Shown here piece by piece: positions 43,462-51,431 of a stretch of 64,000 nucleotides of DNA. How positions within the stretch are numbered: position 1 is the first letter of the stretch; every line of letters begins with the position of its first letter. A program made the position numbers and the translations under genes. The notes below the pieces were generated by a model, which was not told the DNA's origin, searched no databases, and saw nothing but the letters and a program-made list of their open reading frames with translations. Source of the DNA: UBA11475 sp045655805 (GTDB lineage: Bacteria; Bacillota; Clostridia; Christensenellales; Borkfalkiaceae); NCBI GenBank assembly GCA_045655805.1, contig JAZOPZ010000022.1, positions 1 through 64,000 of the forward strand, read 5' to 3'.

Positions 43462-44367
43462 TTATCCTTTATAAAAACAACCTTGAGTGTAGCCGTTTTT
43501 AAGCATTTCGTTTTTAATAGAGTTTAGATTTGCCTTTTTTTCCTTACTCCACTCGGGCGCTAAAATACGGGATTTTTCCCCGTCGCCAGTTAGTCTATGT
43601 ACTATTACTTTTTTATCAATATGCGTCAAAATATAGCAAACGGCTTTTACGTAAAAATCACGACTAATAGCCGTGAACTTGCCTTTTTTGTAAAGTTCAC
43701 CTAAAGCCGTGCCTTCTAAAATAAATAGCGAGTGAATTTTAACACCGTCGGTTTTTGCTTGGTTAATTAAATCAACGCTTTTTATTACGCTGTCTAAATT
43801 TTCACCGTCAAGCCCTATAAGTAAGTGGGTGACGACGGGTATACCGTGCGCGTGCAAAATGCGTACTGCGTTAAGATAATCGGCGTTACTAAAACCCCTA
43901 TTTGAAAAGTTTGCGACGACTTCATTTGCCGTCTGTAGACCAAGTTCGACCCAAACGGTCTTGTCAAACGCGACCGTTTTGATTATTCTTGCTATTTCAT
44001 CCGTGATGCAATCGGGACGGGTTGCAATGGCTAGCCCTACAACTTCATCAAAAGACAAAGCCTCTTGGTAAAGGCTTTTAAGTTTTTCTACCTTGGCATA
44101 GGTTGAGGAAAAATTTTGAAAGTACGCAATAAATTTTTTACCTTTATTTTTCGCCTTTGCAACTTGTATTTGACGGGTGACTTGTTCAGAAATACTACCG
44201 TTTTTAGTGTGCTCGCCCGAACCTTGTTCGTTGCAAAAAATACAACCACCAAAACCTTTCGTTCCATCGCGATTGGGGCAGGTAAAACCACCGTCAAGGG
44301 CTATTTTATAAACCCTTTCGCCGTGCAAGGATTTAAGATATTCGCTTAAGGTATTGTAAACTTCCAT
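43462..44367 (-). CDS. TIGR01212 family radical SAM protein (YhcC-like)
   Basis: A radical SAM protein of the TIGR01212/YhcC type. Its cluster motif is CPNRDGTKGFGGCIFC, with the wide Cx14-15Cx2C-like spacing typical of the family, near residues 30-46. The LGLQTANEVV and HLLIGLDGE blocks belong to the barrel, and the C-terminal RLTGDGE is characteristic. The reaction is uncertain; Elp3-like homology suggests nucleic acid or sulfur chemistry. The ATG at 44367 stands six bases after the -10 box, so the message seems leaderless. It heads a three-gene operon. Confidence 0.9.
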   Translation of the reverse strand: MEVYNTLSEYLKSLHGERVYKIALDGGFTCPNRDGTKGFGGCIFCNEQGSGEHTKNGSISEQVTRQIQVAKAKNKGKKFIAYFQNFSSTYAKVEKLKSLYQEALSFDEVVGLAIATRPDCITDEIARIIKTVAFDKTVWVELGLQTANEVVANFSNRGFSNADYLNAVRILHAHGIPVVTHLLIGLDGENLDSVIKSVDLINQAKTDGVKIHSLFILEGTALGELYKKGKFTAISRDFYVKAVCYILTHIDKKVIVHRLTGDGEKSRILAPEWSKEKKANLNSIKNEMLKNGYTQGCFYKG

Positions 44368-44373
44368 AAAAAA

Positions 44374-44402
44374 AGTATAACACAGTAACCGTAAAAAGTA
44401 AA
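44374..44402 (-). promoter_or_regulatory. Promoter giving a probably leaderless mRNA
   Basis: TTTACT (44402-44397), 17 bases, TATACT (44379-44374). Only six bases (all T) separate the -10 box from the ATG, so transcription should start at or within one or two bases of the start codon; no RBS is present. Confidence 0.6.
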
Positions 44403-44450
44403 TCGAAAATAAACTTTTGAATTTTAATTTAGTACTTTTGTCGTTTTAGT

Positions 44451-44479
44451 TTGACACCATAAGTTTAAGGTGCTACAAT
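44451..44479 (+). promoter_or_regulatory. Promoter of the Mrp-like ATPase gene
   Basis: TTGACA (44451-44456), 17 bases, TACAAT (44474-44479). Confidence 0.82.
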
Positions 44480-44513
44480 AATGGCGATAATAAAGTTTAT
44501 TAAGGAGAATTTT

Positions 44514-45329
44514 ATGAGCGACTGTAATCACGATTGTTCTAACTGTGCGTCTGCATCGGGTTGCCAAGATAAAAAGGTGGACTTTAAAGCGCCGATGAAC
44601 GCCGAATCAAATATTAAAAAGGTTTACGCCGTAGTTAGTGGTAAGGGTGGCGTAGGTAAGTCTTTGGTGACTTCGCTTTTGGCTGTTGCTGAAAGCCGTA
44701 AAGGTAAAAAGGTTGCTATTTTGGACGCCGACGTAACTGGCCCATCTATTCCAAAGGCTTTTGGTATGACTGAAACTGCAGTTGCCGACGACAAATATCT
44801 TTTACCTATTCAAACTGCTACAGGTATAAAAATTATGTCTATGAATTGTCTTTTAGAAGACGAAACTTCGCCTGTGATTTGGCGTGGTCCGGTTATTGCA
44901 GGTGTAATAAAGCAATTTTGGACGGACGTTAGATGGGGTGATATCGACACTATGTTCGTTGACTGCCCACCTGGTACGGGAGACGTGCCTTTGACGGTTT
45001 TTCAATCTCTTCCTATCGACGGTATTATCATCGTAACCACTCCACAAGACCTCGTTTCAATGATTGTCGAAAAGGCTGTTAAGATGGCCGAAATGATGGG
45101 CGTTAAAATCGTTGCCATAGTTGAAAATATGTCTTATTTTACTTGCCCTGACTGTGGCAAAAAACTTTCTGTTTTTGGCGAAAGTCGTATTGAAGAAGTT
45201 GCGTCTAATCATGGCGTTGATGTTGTTAAAAAATTGCCTATTGAAAGCGATATTAGAGAAAGTGTTGATAGTGGTATTATAGAATTCTATAAGGGTGAAT
45301 GGGTGGAAAAATTATCCGATATCATCTAA
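44514..45329 (+). CDS. Mrp/NBP35 family iron-sulfur carrier ATPase
   Basis: A P-loop scaffold that carries or assembles Fe-S clusters. Deviant Walker A is GKGGVGKS near residues 42-49, DADVTGPS near 73 and CPPGTGD near 150. CxxC lies at the C-terminal CPDC near 212. The N-terminus adds a Cys cluster, CNHDCSNC plus ASASGC, as in NBP35-type proteins, probably binding a second cluster. The start ATG 44514 follows AAGGAG; an in-frame ATG at 44481 overlaps the -10 box. It is a single-gene unit with its own promoter and terminator. Confidence 0.93.
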   Translation: MSDCNHDCSNCASASGCQDKKVDFKAPMNAESNIKKVYAVVSGKGGVGKSLVTSLLAVAESRKGKKVAILDADVTGPSIPKAFGMTETAVADDKYLLPIQTATGIKIMSMNCLLEDETSPVIWRGPVIAGVIKQFWTDVRWGDIDTMFVDCPPGTGDVPLTVFQSLPIDGIIIVTTPQDLVSMIVEKAVKMAEMMGVKIVAIVENMSYFTCPDCGKKLSVFGESRIEEVASNHGVDVVKKLPIESDIRESVDSGIIEFYKGEWVEKLSDII

Positions 45330-45362
45330 ACTATATGAACTTTCAAATAAAATAAAAAAATT

Positions 45363-45391
45363 ACGGTGCAAAAACTTTGCACCGTTTTTTA
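45363..45391 (+). terminator. Terminator of the Mrp-like gene
   Basis: ACGGTGCAAA-AAC-TTTGCACCGT followed by TTTTT. Confidence 0.88.
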
Positions 45392-45393
45392 TT

Positions 45394-45426
45394 GCATTTG
45401 GTTAGTTTTGGAAATACCGTTATGTG
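45394..45426 (-). repeat. Dispersed AACGGTAT repeat, copy 4
   Basis: On the minus strand: CACATAACGGTATTTCC, then AAAACTAACCAAATGC, directly behind a terminator. Confidence 0.65.
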
Positions 45427-45554
45427 TTGAAATAGGATTTTTTTATTTTTAAATATTGACTTTTTATTTTAAAATAATTAAAATTATTAAAAAAAAGAAT
45501 TTTTTTGCAACAAAACCTATTTTTACTTTGTTTAACTGGCAAAGGGAGTAAGCA

Positions 45555-46115
45555 ATGAACAATAGAGAACTAGATAGGTTCTTGCGCTCTGTTCAAGTTG
45601 GTGACAATAAAGCGTTTGAAGTTTTTTACTTGTAAACAAAAAAGGGTGTGTATTCCTTTTTATACACCTATTTACATCACCACGAAGACACTGAAGACGC
45701 GATGCAAACAGTCTATCTAAAAGTAAAACGGAATATTGATAAATACAAAGCCGGCATAAACGCAAGGGCTTGGTTGTTGCAAATAGCAAAGAACCACGCG
45801 CTAAACGAAATCAAAAAAGCGAACAGGACTATTTATACCGACAATTTAGATTGGGTAGAAGATACCGCCGTAACCGAAAGCGAGGGCGTATTTGACGTAG
45901 TAAAGCGTAAACTTTCTGAAGAAGATTTAGATAAAATAGAAGATATGCTAGGTGATAAAATCGACGGTTGCAAGGATGCTAGAGACCGTTTTGAACAAGC
46001 CATTTCAAATGCTGAACAAACTGCTAGAGATTACCTTGAAAGCAAAAAGGAAGAAATGAGGGAACATTTTGGCCACGGTGGTCATCAAGCGCCTCCAGCA
46101 CCACAAGGTGAATAA
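45555..46115 (+). pseudogene. Broken ECF-type sigma factor gene with in-frame stop and foreign C-terminus
   Basis: ATG 45555 (GGGAG upstream) opens a frame that reads as sigma-70 region 2: FLRSVQVGDNKAFEVFYL, then TAA at 45633, then TKKGVYSFLYTYLHHHEDTEDAMQTVYLKVKRNI and ARAWLLQIAKNHALNEIKK in the same frame. Only the stop breaks continuity. Region 4 with its HTH is not found. After about residue 120 the frame turns into an acidic helix (DARDRFEQAISNAEQTARDYLESKKEE) ending in HGGHQAPPAPQGE. A nonsense mutation plus a fusion or deletion seems likely. Translation could restart downstream of the stop, but no RBS is evident. Confidence 0.7.
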
Positions 46116-46226
46116 GAGTAAATCCTTAAAAACTTATATGATATTACAACTTTTACGAGACTTTATAAAGTTTACTCCCTAAAGCGTAAAAGTTTGTAAA
46201 ATCAATCGCCTATTTTAGGCGAAAAA

Positions 46227-46258
46227 CAGCCGTACCCTGAAAAGTACGGCTGTTTTAT
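46227..46258 (+). terminator. Terminator after the broken sigma gene
   Basis: AACAGCCGTAC-CCTGAAAA-GTACGGCTGTT followed by TTATT. Confidence 0.85.
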
Positions 46259-46286
46259 TGCATTTTTTAAAAGTTTGGCATATAAT
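46258..46286 (+). promoter_or_regulatory. mntP promoter
   Basis: TTGCAT (46258-46263), 17 bases, TATAAT (46281-46286). The leader to the ATG is only about 23 bases, too short for a yybP-ykoY manganese riboswitch. Confidence 0.7.
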
Positions 46287-46315
46287 ATTAGTAATTCAAA
46301 ATTGTAAAGGTTTTT

Positions 46316-46900
46316 ATGTGGGATTTTCAGTTCTTTTTAAGTAGTGTACTTTTAGGCGTCGGACTTGCTATGGATGCTTTTTCAGTATCGCTAGCAAATG
46401 GGTTAAGCGAGCCGTGCATAAGCAATAAAAAAACTACGCTCGTTGCAGGGGTGTTTGCAGTTTTTCAGACGCTTATGCCACTTATCGGTTGGTTTTTGGT
46501 ACATAGTTTTTTGGGCTGGTTTAACGCTTTTGAAAAATTTATTCCGTATATAGCGTTGGCACTTTTGGCGTTTATCGGTGGTAAGATGATTAAAGAAGGT
46601 ATTCACTCTGAAAATGAAGACTGCTGTGAGTGTCGCTCGATTACTTTGTGGATGCTTTTAGTTCAAGGCATTGCTACTTCGATTGACGCTCTATCCGTGG
46701 GCTTTACCATTGCGCATTACGGCACTTTGATGGCTGTGATTAGTTCGCTTATTATTGGATTAGTGACCTTTTGTATTTGCTTTGCCGGTGTTATAATAGG
46801 TAAAAAATTCGGCAATCATTTTGCGGGTAAGGCAAGTATTTTTGGTGGTATAATTTTAATCGTTATCGGTTTAGAAATTTTTATCACAGGTATTATTTAA
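46316..46900 (+). CDS. mntP: Manganese efflux pump MntP
   Basis: A 194-residue membrane protein of the MntP family that exports Mn2+. Six hydrophobic segments are visible. The paired motifs GLAMDAFSVSLANGL (near residues 16-30) and ATSIDALSVGFTIA (near 121-134) carry the conserved Asp residues for metal binding. A Cys-rich loop (DCCECRS) lies mid-protein between the two halves and is unusual. It has its own promoter; AAAGG lies seven bases before the ATG. Confidence 0.94.
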   Translation: MWDFQFFLSSVLLGVGLAMDAFSVSLANGLSEPCISNKKTTLVAGVFAVFQTLMPLIGWFLVHSFLGWFNAFEKFIPYIALALLAFIGGKMIKEGIHSENEDCCECRSITLWMLLVQGIATSIDALSVGFTIAHYGTLMAVISSLIIGLVTFCICFAGVIIGKKFGNHFAGKASIFGGIILIVIGLEIFITGII

Positions 46901-46950
46901 TAGTAGATAAAAACAGTACTCAATTTGTTGTCGCTAGTTAAAACAACTAC

Positions 46951-46988
46951 TTTCATCGTGAACGGTATCGCCAAATTGAACCAAAACA
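46951..46988 (+). repeat. Dispersed AACGGTAT repeat, copy 5
   Basis: CGTGAACGGTATCGCCAAAT, then TGAACCAAAACAAA, between mntP and a terminator. Confidence 0.7.
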
Positions 46989-47016
46989 AAAGGCTTTGCA
47001 TTTGCAAAGCCCTTTT
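46988..47016. terminator. Terminator shared by mntP and the convergent GDPD gene
   Basis: GGCTTTGC (46992-46999) pairs with GCAAAGCC (47004-47011), flanked by AAAA and TTTT. Confidence 0.82.
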
Positions 47017-47023
47017 AATTGTA

Positions 47024-47791
47024 TTATTCTAAAATGTTGGTGGTAATCATATCAACGCCCCAAGAAACTAATCTTTCAGCATCTTTTGGATTGCCTGGTG
47101 TCCAAACGTTAAGGGTGATACCTTTTGATTTGATGTCTTTAACTATTTCTTCAGTTAAAATCCAATGGCCAAGGTCAAGGTCCATTTTATATTCTAACAC
47201 TGTTGGCATCTTTGCTTCGATATCTTTAACGTCGCAACTTAAGTATTGAACGGTAAGTGATTTATCGTAGTTTTTAATGTGAATTAAATTTTCAATAGCA
47301 AATGAAATAAAGATGGTTTCTTTTAAGTAATCAAGTTCCTTAATTACTTCAACGATCCCGTGCACGTCTTTTTCCGTCATAGGATTTTTAAGTTCAAGCA
47401 CGGCAACTTTACCGTACTTTTTACAGATAGCGATATATTCTGCAAGGCTTGGACAAACGAGGTCGCTACGCTTGGTCGTTTTAAGGGTAGTGCCGTCGCC
47501 GTTCATTACGCCTGAATTACATTCGTAAAGGTTAAGTGAGCGCAAGGTGTCAAAATCAGTTTCTTCAACGATATAATCTTCGCCCGAAACGCGCAAAGTA
47601 GTGTCGTCGTGGATGATTACGTATTTTCCGTCTTTTGTTACGTGTACGTCGGTTTCAATACCGAAGTAACTTCTATTGCCTGCGCAAATAAAAGCGGCGT
47701 TTGTGTTTTCCGTTTCAAAGCCTGAAAGCCCTCTATGTGCTATTATTTTTGCATTTTGTTTGTTGAATTTTATAGTGTCTAACTTGCTCAT
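47024..47791 (-). CDS. Glycerophosphodiester phosphodiesterase
   Basis: A GDPD/GlpQ-type TIM-barrel enzyme that hydrolyses glycerophosphodiesters to glycerol-3-phosphate and an alcohol. The catalytic HRG is IIAHRGLSGFETENT near residues 17-31, the metal-binding ETDVH follows near 47-51, and the general-base His is in VIIHDDTTLR near 61. VLELK near 130 completes the set. The start at ATG 47791 has AAGGTG upstream; a GTG at 47800 overlaps that RBS. No signal peptide is present, so it is cytoplasmic, unlike GlpQ. Confidence 0.92.
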   Translation of the reverse strand: MSKLDTIKFNKQNAKIIAHRGLSGFETENTNAAFICAGNRSYFGIETDVHVTKDGKYVIIHDDTTLRVSGEDYIVEETDFDTLRSLNLYECNSGVMNGDGTTLKTTKRSDLVCPSLAEYIAICKKYGKVAVLELKNPMTEKDVHGIVEVIKELDYLKETIFISFAIENLIHIKNYDKSLTVQYLSCDVKDIEAKMPTVLEYKMDLDLGHWILTEEIVKDIKSKGITLNVWTPGNPKDAERLVSWGVDMITTNILE

Positions 47792-47880
47792 AATATTCAC
47801 CTTGTGTTTTTTATAATTTTAACATATTATAAAAAATATTTCAATATAAAAAAACTTTAAATAGAAAATTAAGATAACTC

Positions 47881-47909
47881 TTGCAAATAATAGGTTTTTA
47901 GGGTATAAT
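47881..47909 (+). promoter_or_regulatory. Promoter of the HAD phosphatase gene
   Basis: TTGCAA (47881-47886), 17 bases, TATAAT (47904-47909). Confidence 0.72.
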
Positions 47910-47941
47910 GTTTTTAACAAAAGAAAAGGGAATATTTTACC

Positions 47942-48646
47942 ATGAAAAAACTCATTTGTTTTGACCTTGACGGCACTTTAACACAACACCGCACTCCACT
48001 TGGAGAAAAGAATAAAGCCGTTCTGGATAAACTTGCAAAAAAATATAAACTTCTTATGGTAGGCGCAGGCGCTCCTGACCGTATTTACAAGCAAATGGGG
48101 GAATACCCTATTGATATTTTAGGCAATTACGGTATGGCTGAAGTTAAAATTATCGACGGTAAGTATAATTTGATTAGACAAACTATCGAGCCCGTTGATC
48201 AAGCGTTTTTTCTTGAAAAGTGCGACTATCTCCGCAAAAAATACGGTTATACCGAATATAAGGGTGAACCCGTTGAATTCCACGCAACCGGTATGGTGAC
48301 TTTTCCGCTTTTAGGTACAAAAGCCGATATTGCTGACAAAGTTGCGTTCGACCCTGATAGGTCAAAGAGAAAGGTTCTCTACGCTGAAGTGTGTGAGATT
48401 TTTAAGGATTTTACAGTTTATATCGGGGGTTCGTCTTCGTTCGACTTTTCGGCAAAGCGTTTTAACAAGTACGACGCAATTATGACTTACGCTAAAGAAA
48501 ACGGCTACGCATTGGGCGAGATTTTATACGTGGGCGACGATTTTGGCGATGGTGGTGGTGACAGTCACGTGCGTATTTACGGTATGGACTACGTTGAAAT
48601 TACCGATTACACCACGCTTGAAGATAAACTTTCGTACTTATTTTAA
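47942..48646 (+). CDS. HAD family phosphatase, phosphomannomutase-like
   Basis: A HAD-fold protein with motif I FDLDGTLT (residues 7-14), a cap region with LGNYGMAEVKI near 60, and VGDDFGDGGGDSHV near 200 as motif IV. The SSSFDFSAKRFNKYDAI stretch resembles eukaryotic-type phosphomannomutases and their bacterial relatives, which convert mannose-6-P and mannose-1-P. Whether it is a mutase or a simple phosphatase cannot be decided. It shares a short operon with the TSCPD protein 39 bases downstream. Confidence 0.82.
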   Translation: MKKLICFDLDGTLTQHRTPLGEKNKAVLDKLAKKYKLLMVGAGAPDRIYKQMGEYPIDILGNYGMAEVKIIDGKYNLIRQTIEPVDQAFFLEKCDYLRKKYGYTEYKGEPVEFHATGMVTFPLLGTKADIADKVAFDPDRSKRKVLYAEVCEIFKDFTVYIGGSSSFDFSAKRFNKYDAIMTYAKENGYALGEILYVGDDFGDGGGDSHVRIYGMDYVEITDYTTLEDKLSYLF

Positions 48647-48685
48647 GCATAACGGTAGCGTGAAATGCTACTATAAGGTGATTTT

Positions 48686-48937
48686 ATGAAATATACTTAC
48701 AAAACACAACAAACTTGCTCAAGTAGTATTTCTTTTGATATTAACGACGACATCGTTACGAACGTAAGTTTTACCGGTGGTTGCAACGGTAACCTTAAAG
48801 CCATTGCAAAATTAGTCGACGGTATGACGGCTGACGAGATTGCCTCTATTTTAGCTGGCAATACTTGTGGGTTTAGAAAAACTTCTTGCGCAGATCAACT
48901 TGCAAAAGCAGTTTTAAAAGCAAAATCAGAACAATAA
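48686..48937 (+). CDS. TIGR03905 family TSCPD domain protein
   Basis: An 83-residue protein with the family hallmarks: an early Cys in QQTCSSSI near residue 11, FTGGCNGNLKAIAKLVDGM near 30-48, and GNTCGFRKTSCADQLAKA near 58-75. TSCPD domains also occur in ribonucleotide reductase tails, with cysteines thought to bind metal. The role of the stand-alone form is unknown. AAGGTG precedes the ATG. Confidence 0.92.
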   Translation: MKYTYKTQQTCSSSISFDINDDIVTNVSFTGGCNGNLKAIAKLVDGMTADEIASILAGNTCGFRKTSCADQLAKAVLKAKSEQ

Positions 48938-48973
48938 AACGCCGTTGGGCGTTTTTTGATAAGGAGAAACTAA

Positions 48974-50476
48974 ATGCTAAAAGAAATTGAAGCGCTTTCG
49001 AATAGGCGTAAGAAAGAAATTTTGTCAACGAAAGCCCAACTCGTTATTAAAGGGACTACTTACTTCGTTTCTAATAATGGCAACGACGATGCTGACGGCA
49101 AAAGCAAAAAAACTGCGTGGAGAACTTTAAGTAAGGTTTCTTCAGCGGACCTTAACGTGGGCGACGGCGTATTATTTAAAAGGGGCGATATTTTTCGTGG
49201 CGTATTAAAAACCAAGCCTGGCGTAAGTTACGGTGCTTTTGGAAAAGGCGATAAACCTAGATTATACGGTTGGGATAAAAATCTTGCGCGTAAAGACCTT
49301 TGGGAATTGGTTGATAGGTTCAATAGCGTTTATAAATTGAAGGAAGAAATTTTAGATTGTGGTACTCTCGTTTTTAACGGGGGTGAATATCACTCTTATA
49401 AACAAATACCGTCTTATATCGGTGGCAAATTCGTTTGTCGTGATGACGAAAGCGTTGAGTTTGATATTTTTAAGCATTTAACGCACGACCTTGATATCGT
49501 TTGTTTTTGCGACGGTCGTCTCACTACGACACCTAGCCGTGGGCAAGATTTTCCCGTTCCAGTTATGGACGAGCAATGTTATGGCTCACTATATCTTAAA
49601 TGTGATAGGGGCAATCCTGGGGAAGTGTTCTATTCGATAGAGGCATTGCCAAGGCGCGTGCTTATACAAATTAGCAATAACACGGACGTAACGATAGATA
49701 ACCTTTGTATTAAGTACGCAGGAGCACACGCTATAGGCGCCTATCTTCACACCGTAGGGCTTACCGTTACGAATTGTGAAATAGGTTGGATCGGCGGAAC
49801 GGTTCAAAGTTATTTTGGCGACGACCCTAACTACCCACAAGGGGGAAGGGGAACGGTTACACGCTACGGTAACGGTATTGAAATTTACGGTGGTTGTGAA
49901 AATTACACCGTTAAAAATAATTATATTTATCAATGCTACGACGCAGGTATTACTCATCAATTTACCACTAATAACAATCACATAAAAATGACGGGCGTTC
50001 GTTACGAAAATAACTTGGTCGAAAATTGTGTGTATTCAATCGAATATTTCTTGCAAAAAAAAGGTACTGACGAACACACCGACGCCACTAACGGTAGTTA
50101 TATGGATGATATAATTATGAGTGGTAATATTTTAAGACTTTCTGGCTACGGTTGGGGACAACAGCGCCACAATAAAAATACTCCTGCACACATCAAGGGT
50201 TGGAGTTATGAAAACACGGCTAGCAACTATATAATAAAAGACAATATATTCGATAGGGCAAAGTTTAGGATTATTCACACCGTTGCTAGAGAAATAGAAA
50301 GTATGCCGAAAATGGAGAATAACACTTATATTCAACATTCCCGCGCGCCACTAGCAAGTTTTGGCGCAAATAAGGTAAGTGAACCGGAAGTTTCCATTTT
50401 TGACGATAGTGTGGAAGATACCGTTAGAAATATTTTAGGCGATAAATCGGCTAAAATTTATACGATAAAGGAGTAG
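48974..50476 (+). CDS. Right-handed parallel beta-helix protein, pectate lyase-like
   Basis: A 500-residue protein. After a DGKSKKTAWRTLSK start near residues 40-53 (as in DUF1565/pectate-lyase-like proteins), several coils of a right-handed beta-helix follow: TIDNLCIKYAGAHAIGAY, LTVTNCEIGWIGG, YTVKNNYIYQCYDAGITHQ and IIMSGNILRLSGYG. No signal peptide is seen, so it should be cytoplasmic and act on imported oligosaccharides, or be exported in another way. It lies one base before the GH43 gene in the same transcript. The substrate is unknown; polysaccharide lyase or hydrolase activity is inferred from the fold. Confidence 0.82.
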   Translation: MLKEIEALSNRRKKEILSTKAQLVIKGTTYFVSNNGNDDADGKSKKTAWRTLSKVSSADLNVGDGVLFKRGDIFRGVLKTKPGVSYGAFGKGDKPRLYGWDKNLARKDLWELVDRFNSVYKLKEEILDCGTLVFNGGEYHSYKQIPSYIGGKFVCRDDESVEFDIFKHLTHDLDIVCFCDGRLTTTPSRGQDFPVPVMDEQCYGSLYLKCDRGNPGEVFYSIEALPRRVLIQISNNTDVTIDNLCIKYAGAHAIGAYLHTVGLTVTNCEIGWIGGTVQSYFGDDPNYPQGGRGTVTRYGNGIEIYGGCENYTVKNNYIYQCYDAGITHQFTTNNNHIKMTGVRYENNLVENCVYSIEYFLQKKGTDEHTDATNGSYMDDIIMSGNILRLSGYGWGQQRHNKNTPAHIKGWSYENTASNYIIKDNIFDRAKFRIIHTVAREIESMPKMENNTYIQHSRAPLASFGANKVSEPEVSIFDDSVEDTVRNILGDKSAKIYTIKE

Positions 50477-50477
50477 T

Positions 50478-51401
50478 ATGAAAGTTTCTAATTTAGATAT
50501 ACCTGTGAAAATTGACGAAAGTATTTTGCCGAAAAATTTTCCACATAAAGCATCCGATATAAAAGTTCGTGATCCATTTATTTTGCTTTGCGACGGTTGG
50601 TATTTTTTTATATAAAACGACTACAAAAACAACTTGGTTTGTTTGGTTAGCAAGGATTTAGAGAACTGGTCGGACGACGTAAAGATATTCAATCCACCTA
50701 CTGATTTTTACGGCGAAAAGGATTTCTTTTGGGCGCCAGAGTGCCATTATTATGAAGGTTGGTTTTACGTAATAACTTCGTGTTATTCAAGGTTTACAAG
50801 GACTAGGCGCATTTCAACCTATAAGGCAAAAACGCCTTTGGGTCCGTTTGAAGAAGTTACTGCCGGTGGTATAACTCCTGAAGGTTGGGACGCAATTGAC
50901 GGCACCGTTTATATCGAAAACGGTACGCCGTATATGGTTTTTGTGCACGAGTGGACTTCAATGCCCGATAAAATCGGTAGTTTTGTTTACGCTGAACTTG
51001 CTAAAGATTTTTCTAGGTTAATAGGGGAGCCAAAGCATATGTTTTATGCAAACGAATTAAAAACGGCGCGCTCCTGCGTTACTGACGGTTGTTATTTAAT
51101 AAGGCTTGATAGTGGTCGTCTTTTGATGATTTGGTCAAACTTCACTAATAAAGACTACGTGATAGCAAAGGCTTATTCAACTAACGATAGTATCACGGGT
51201 GAGTGGGTGCAAGACGGTCTTTTATATGAAAAAGATTTGCGCGCCGACTTTACTTGCGACGGTGGGCACGGTATGGTGTTTAAGAATAAAGACGGCAAGT
51301 TTTGCGTTACTTATCACGCACCTAACGGCAGTTATCGAACTGATGAAAAGTTGGTTATTAGAGAACTTGTTGAAAGTTTAGATACTATTAAAATTTTATA
51401 A
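50478..51401 (+). pseudogene. GH43-like glycosidase gene interrupted by one in-frame TAA
   Basis: ATG 50478 (AAGGAG upstream) reads MKVSNLDIPVKIDE, then KVRDPFILLCDGWYFFI, TAA at 50613, then NDYKNN and SKDLENWSDDVKIF onward to 51401 in the same frame. RDPF, WAPECHYYEGWFYVITS, WDAIDGTVYIENGTPYMV and GGHGMVF are typical GH43/62 five-bladed propeller blocks, with the catalytic Asp in RDPF and the Glu-like region in TARSCVTDG. Only codon 46 is wrong, so it is a recent nonsense mutation or a sequencing error. The intact gene would encode 307 residues of a cytoplasmic enzyme acting on xylo- or arabino-oligosaccharides. Confidence 0.78.
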
Positions 51402-51404
51402 AAT

Positions 51405-51431
51405 AAAAGAGCCGAAAAGGCTCTTTTTTTA
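51405..51431. terminator. Terminator after the GH43 gene
   Basis: AAAAGAGCC-GAAAA-GGCTCTTTT followed by more T; bidirectional, also serving the convergent phospholipase-like gene. Confidence 0.82.

Noticed and set aside
46258..46315. yybP-ykoY riboswitch before mntP
   Set aside because: The leader from the predicted promoter to the ATG is only about 30 bases, too short to hold one.
45633..50615. Possible reassignment of TAA to a sense codon, suggested by two genes with in-frame TAA
   Set aside because: TAA serves as the normal stop for many other genes in the window (for example the Fic, drmA, pflB and transporter genes), so the code is standard here.
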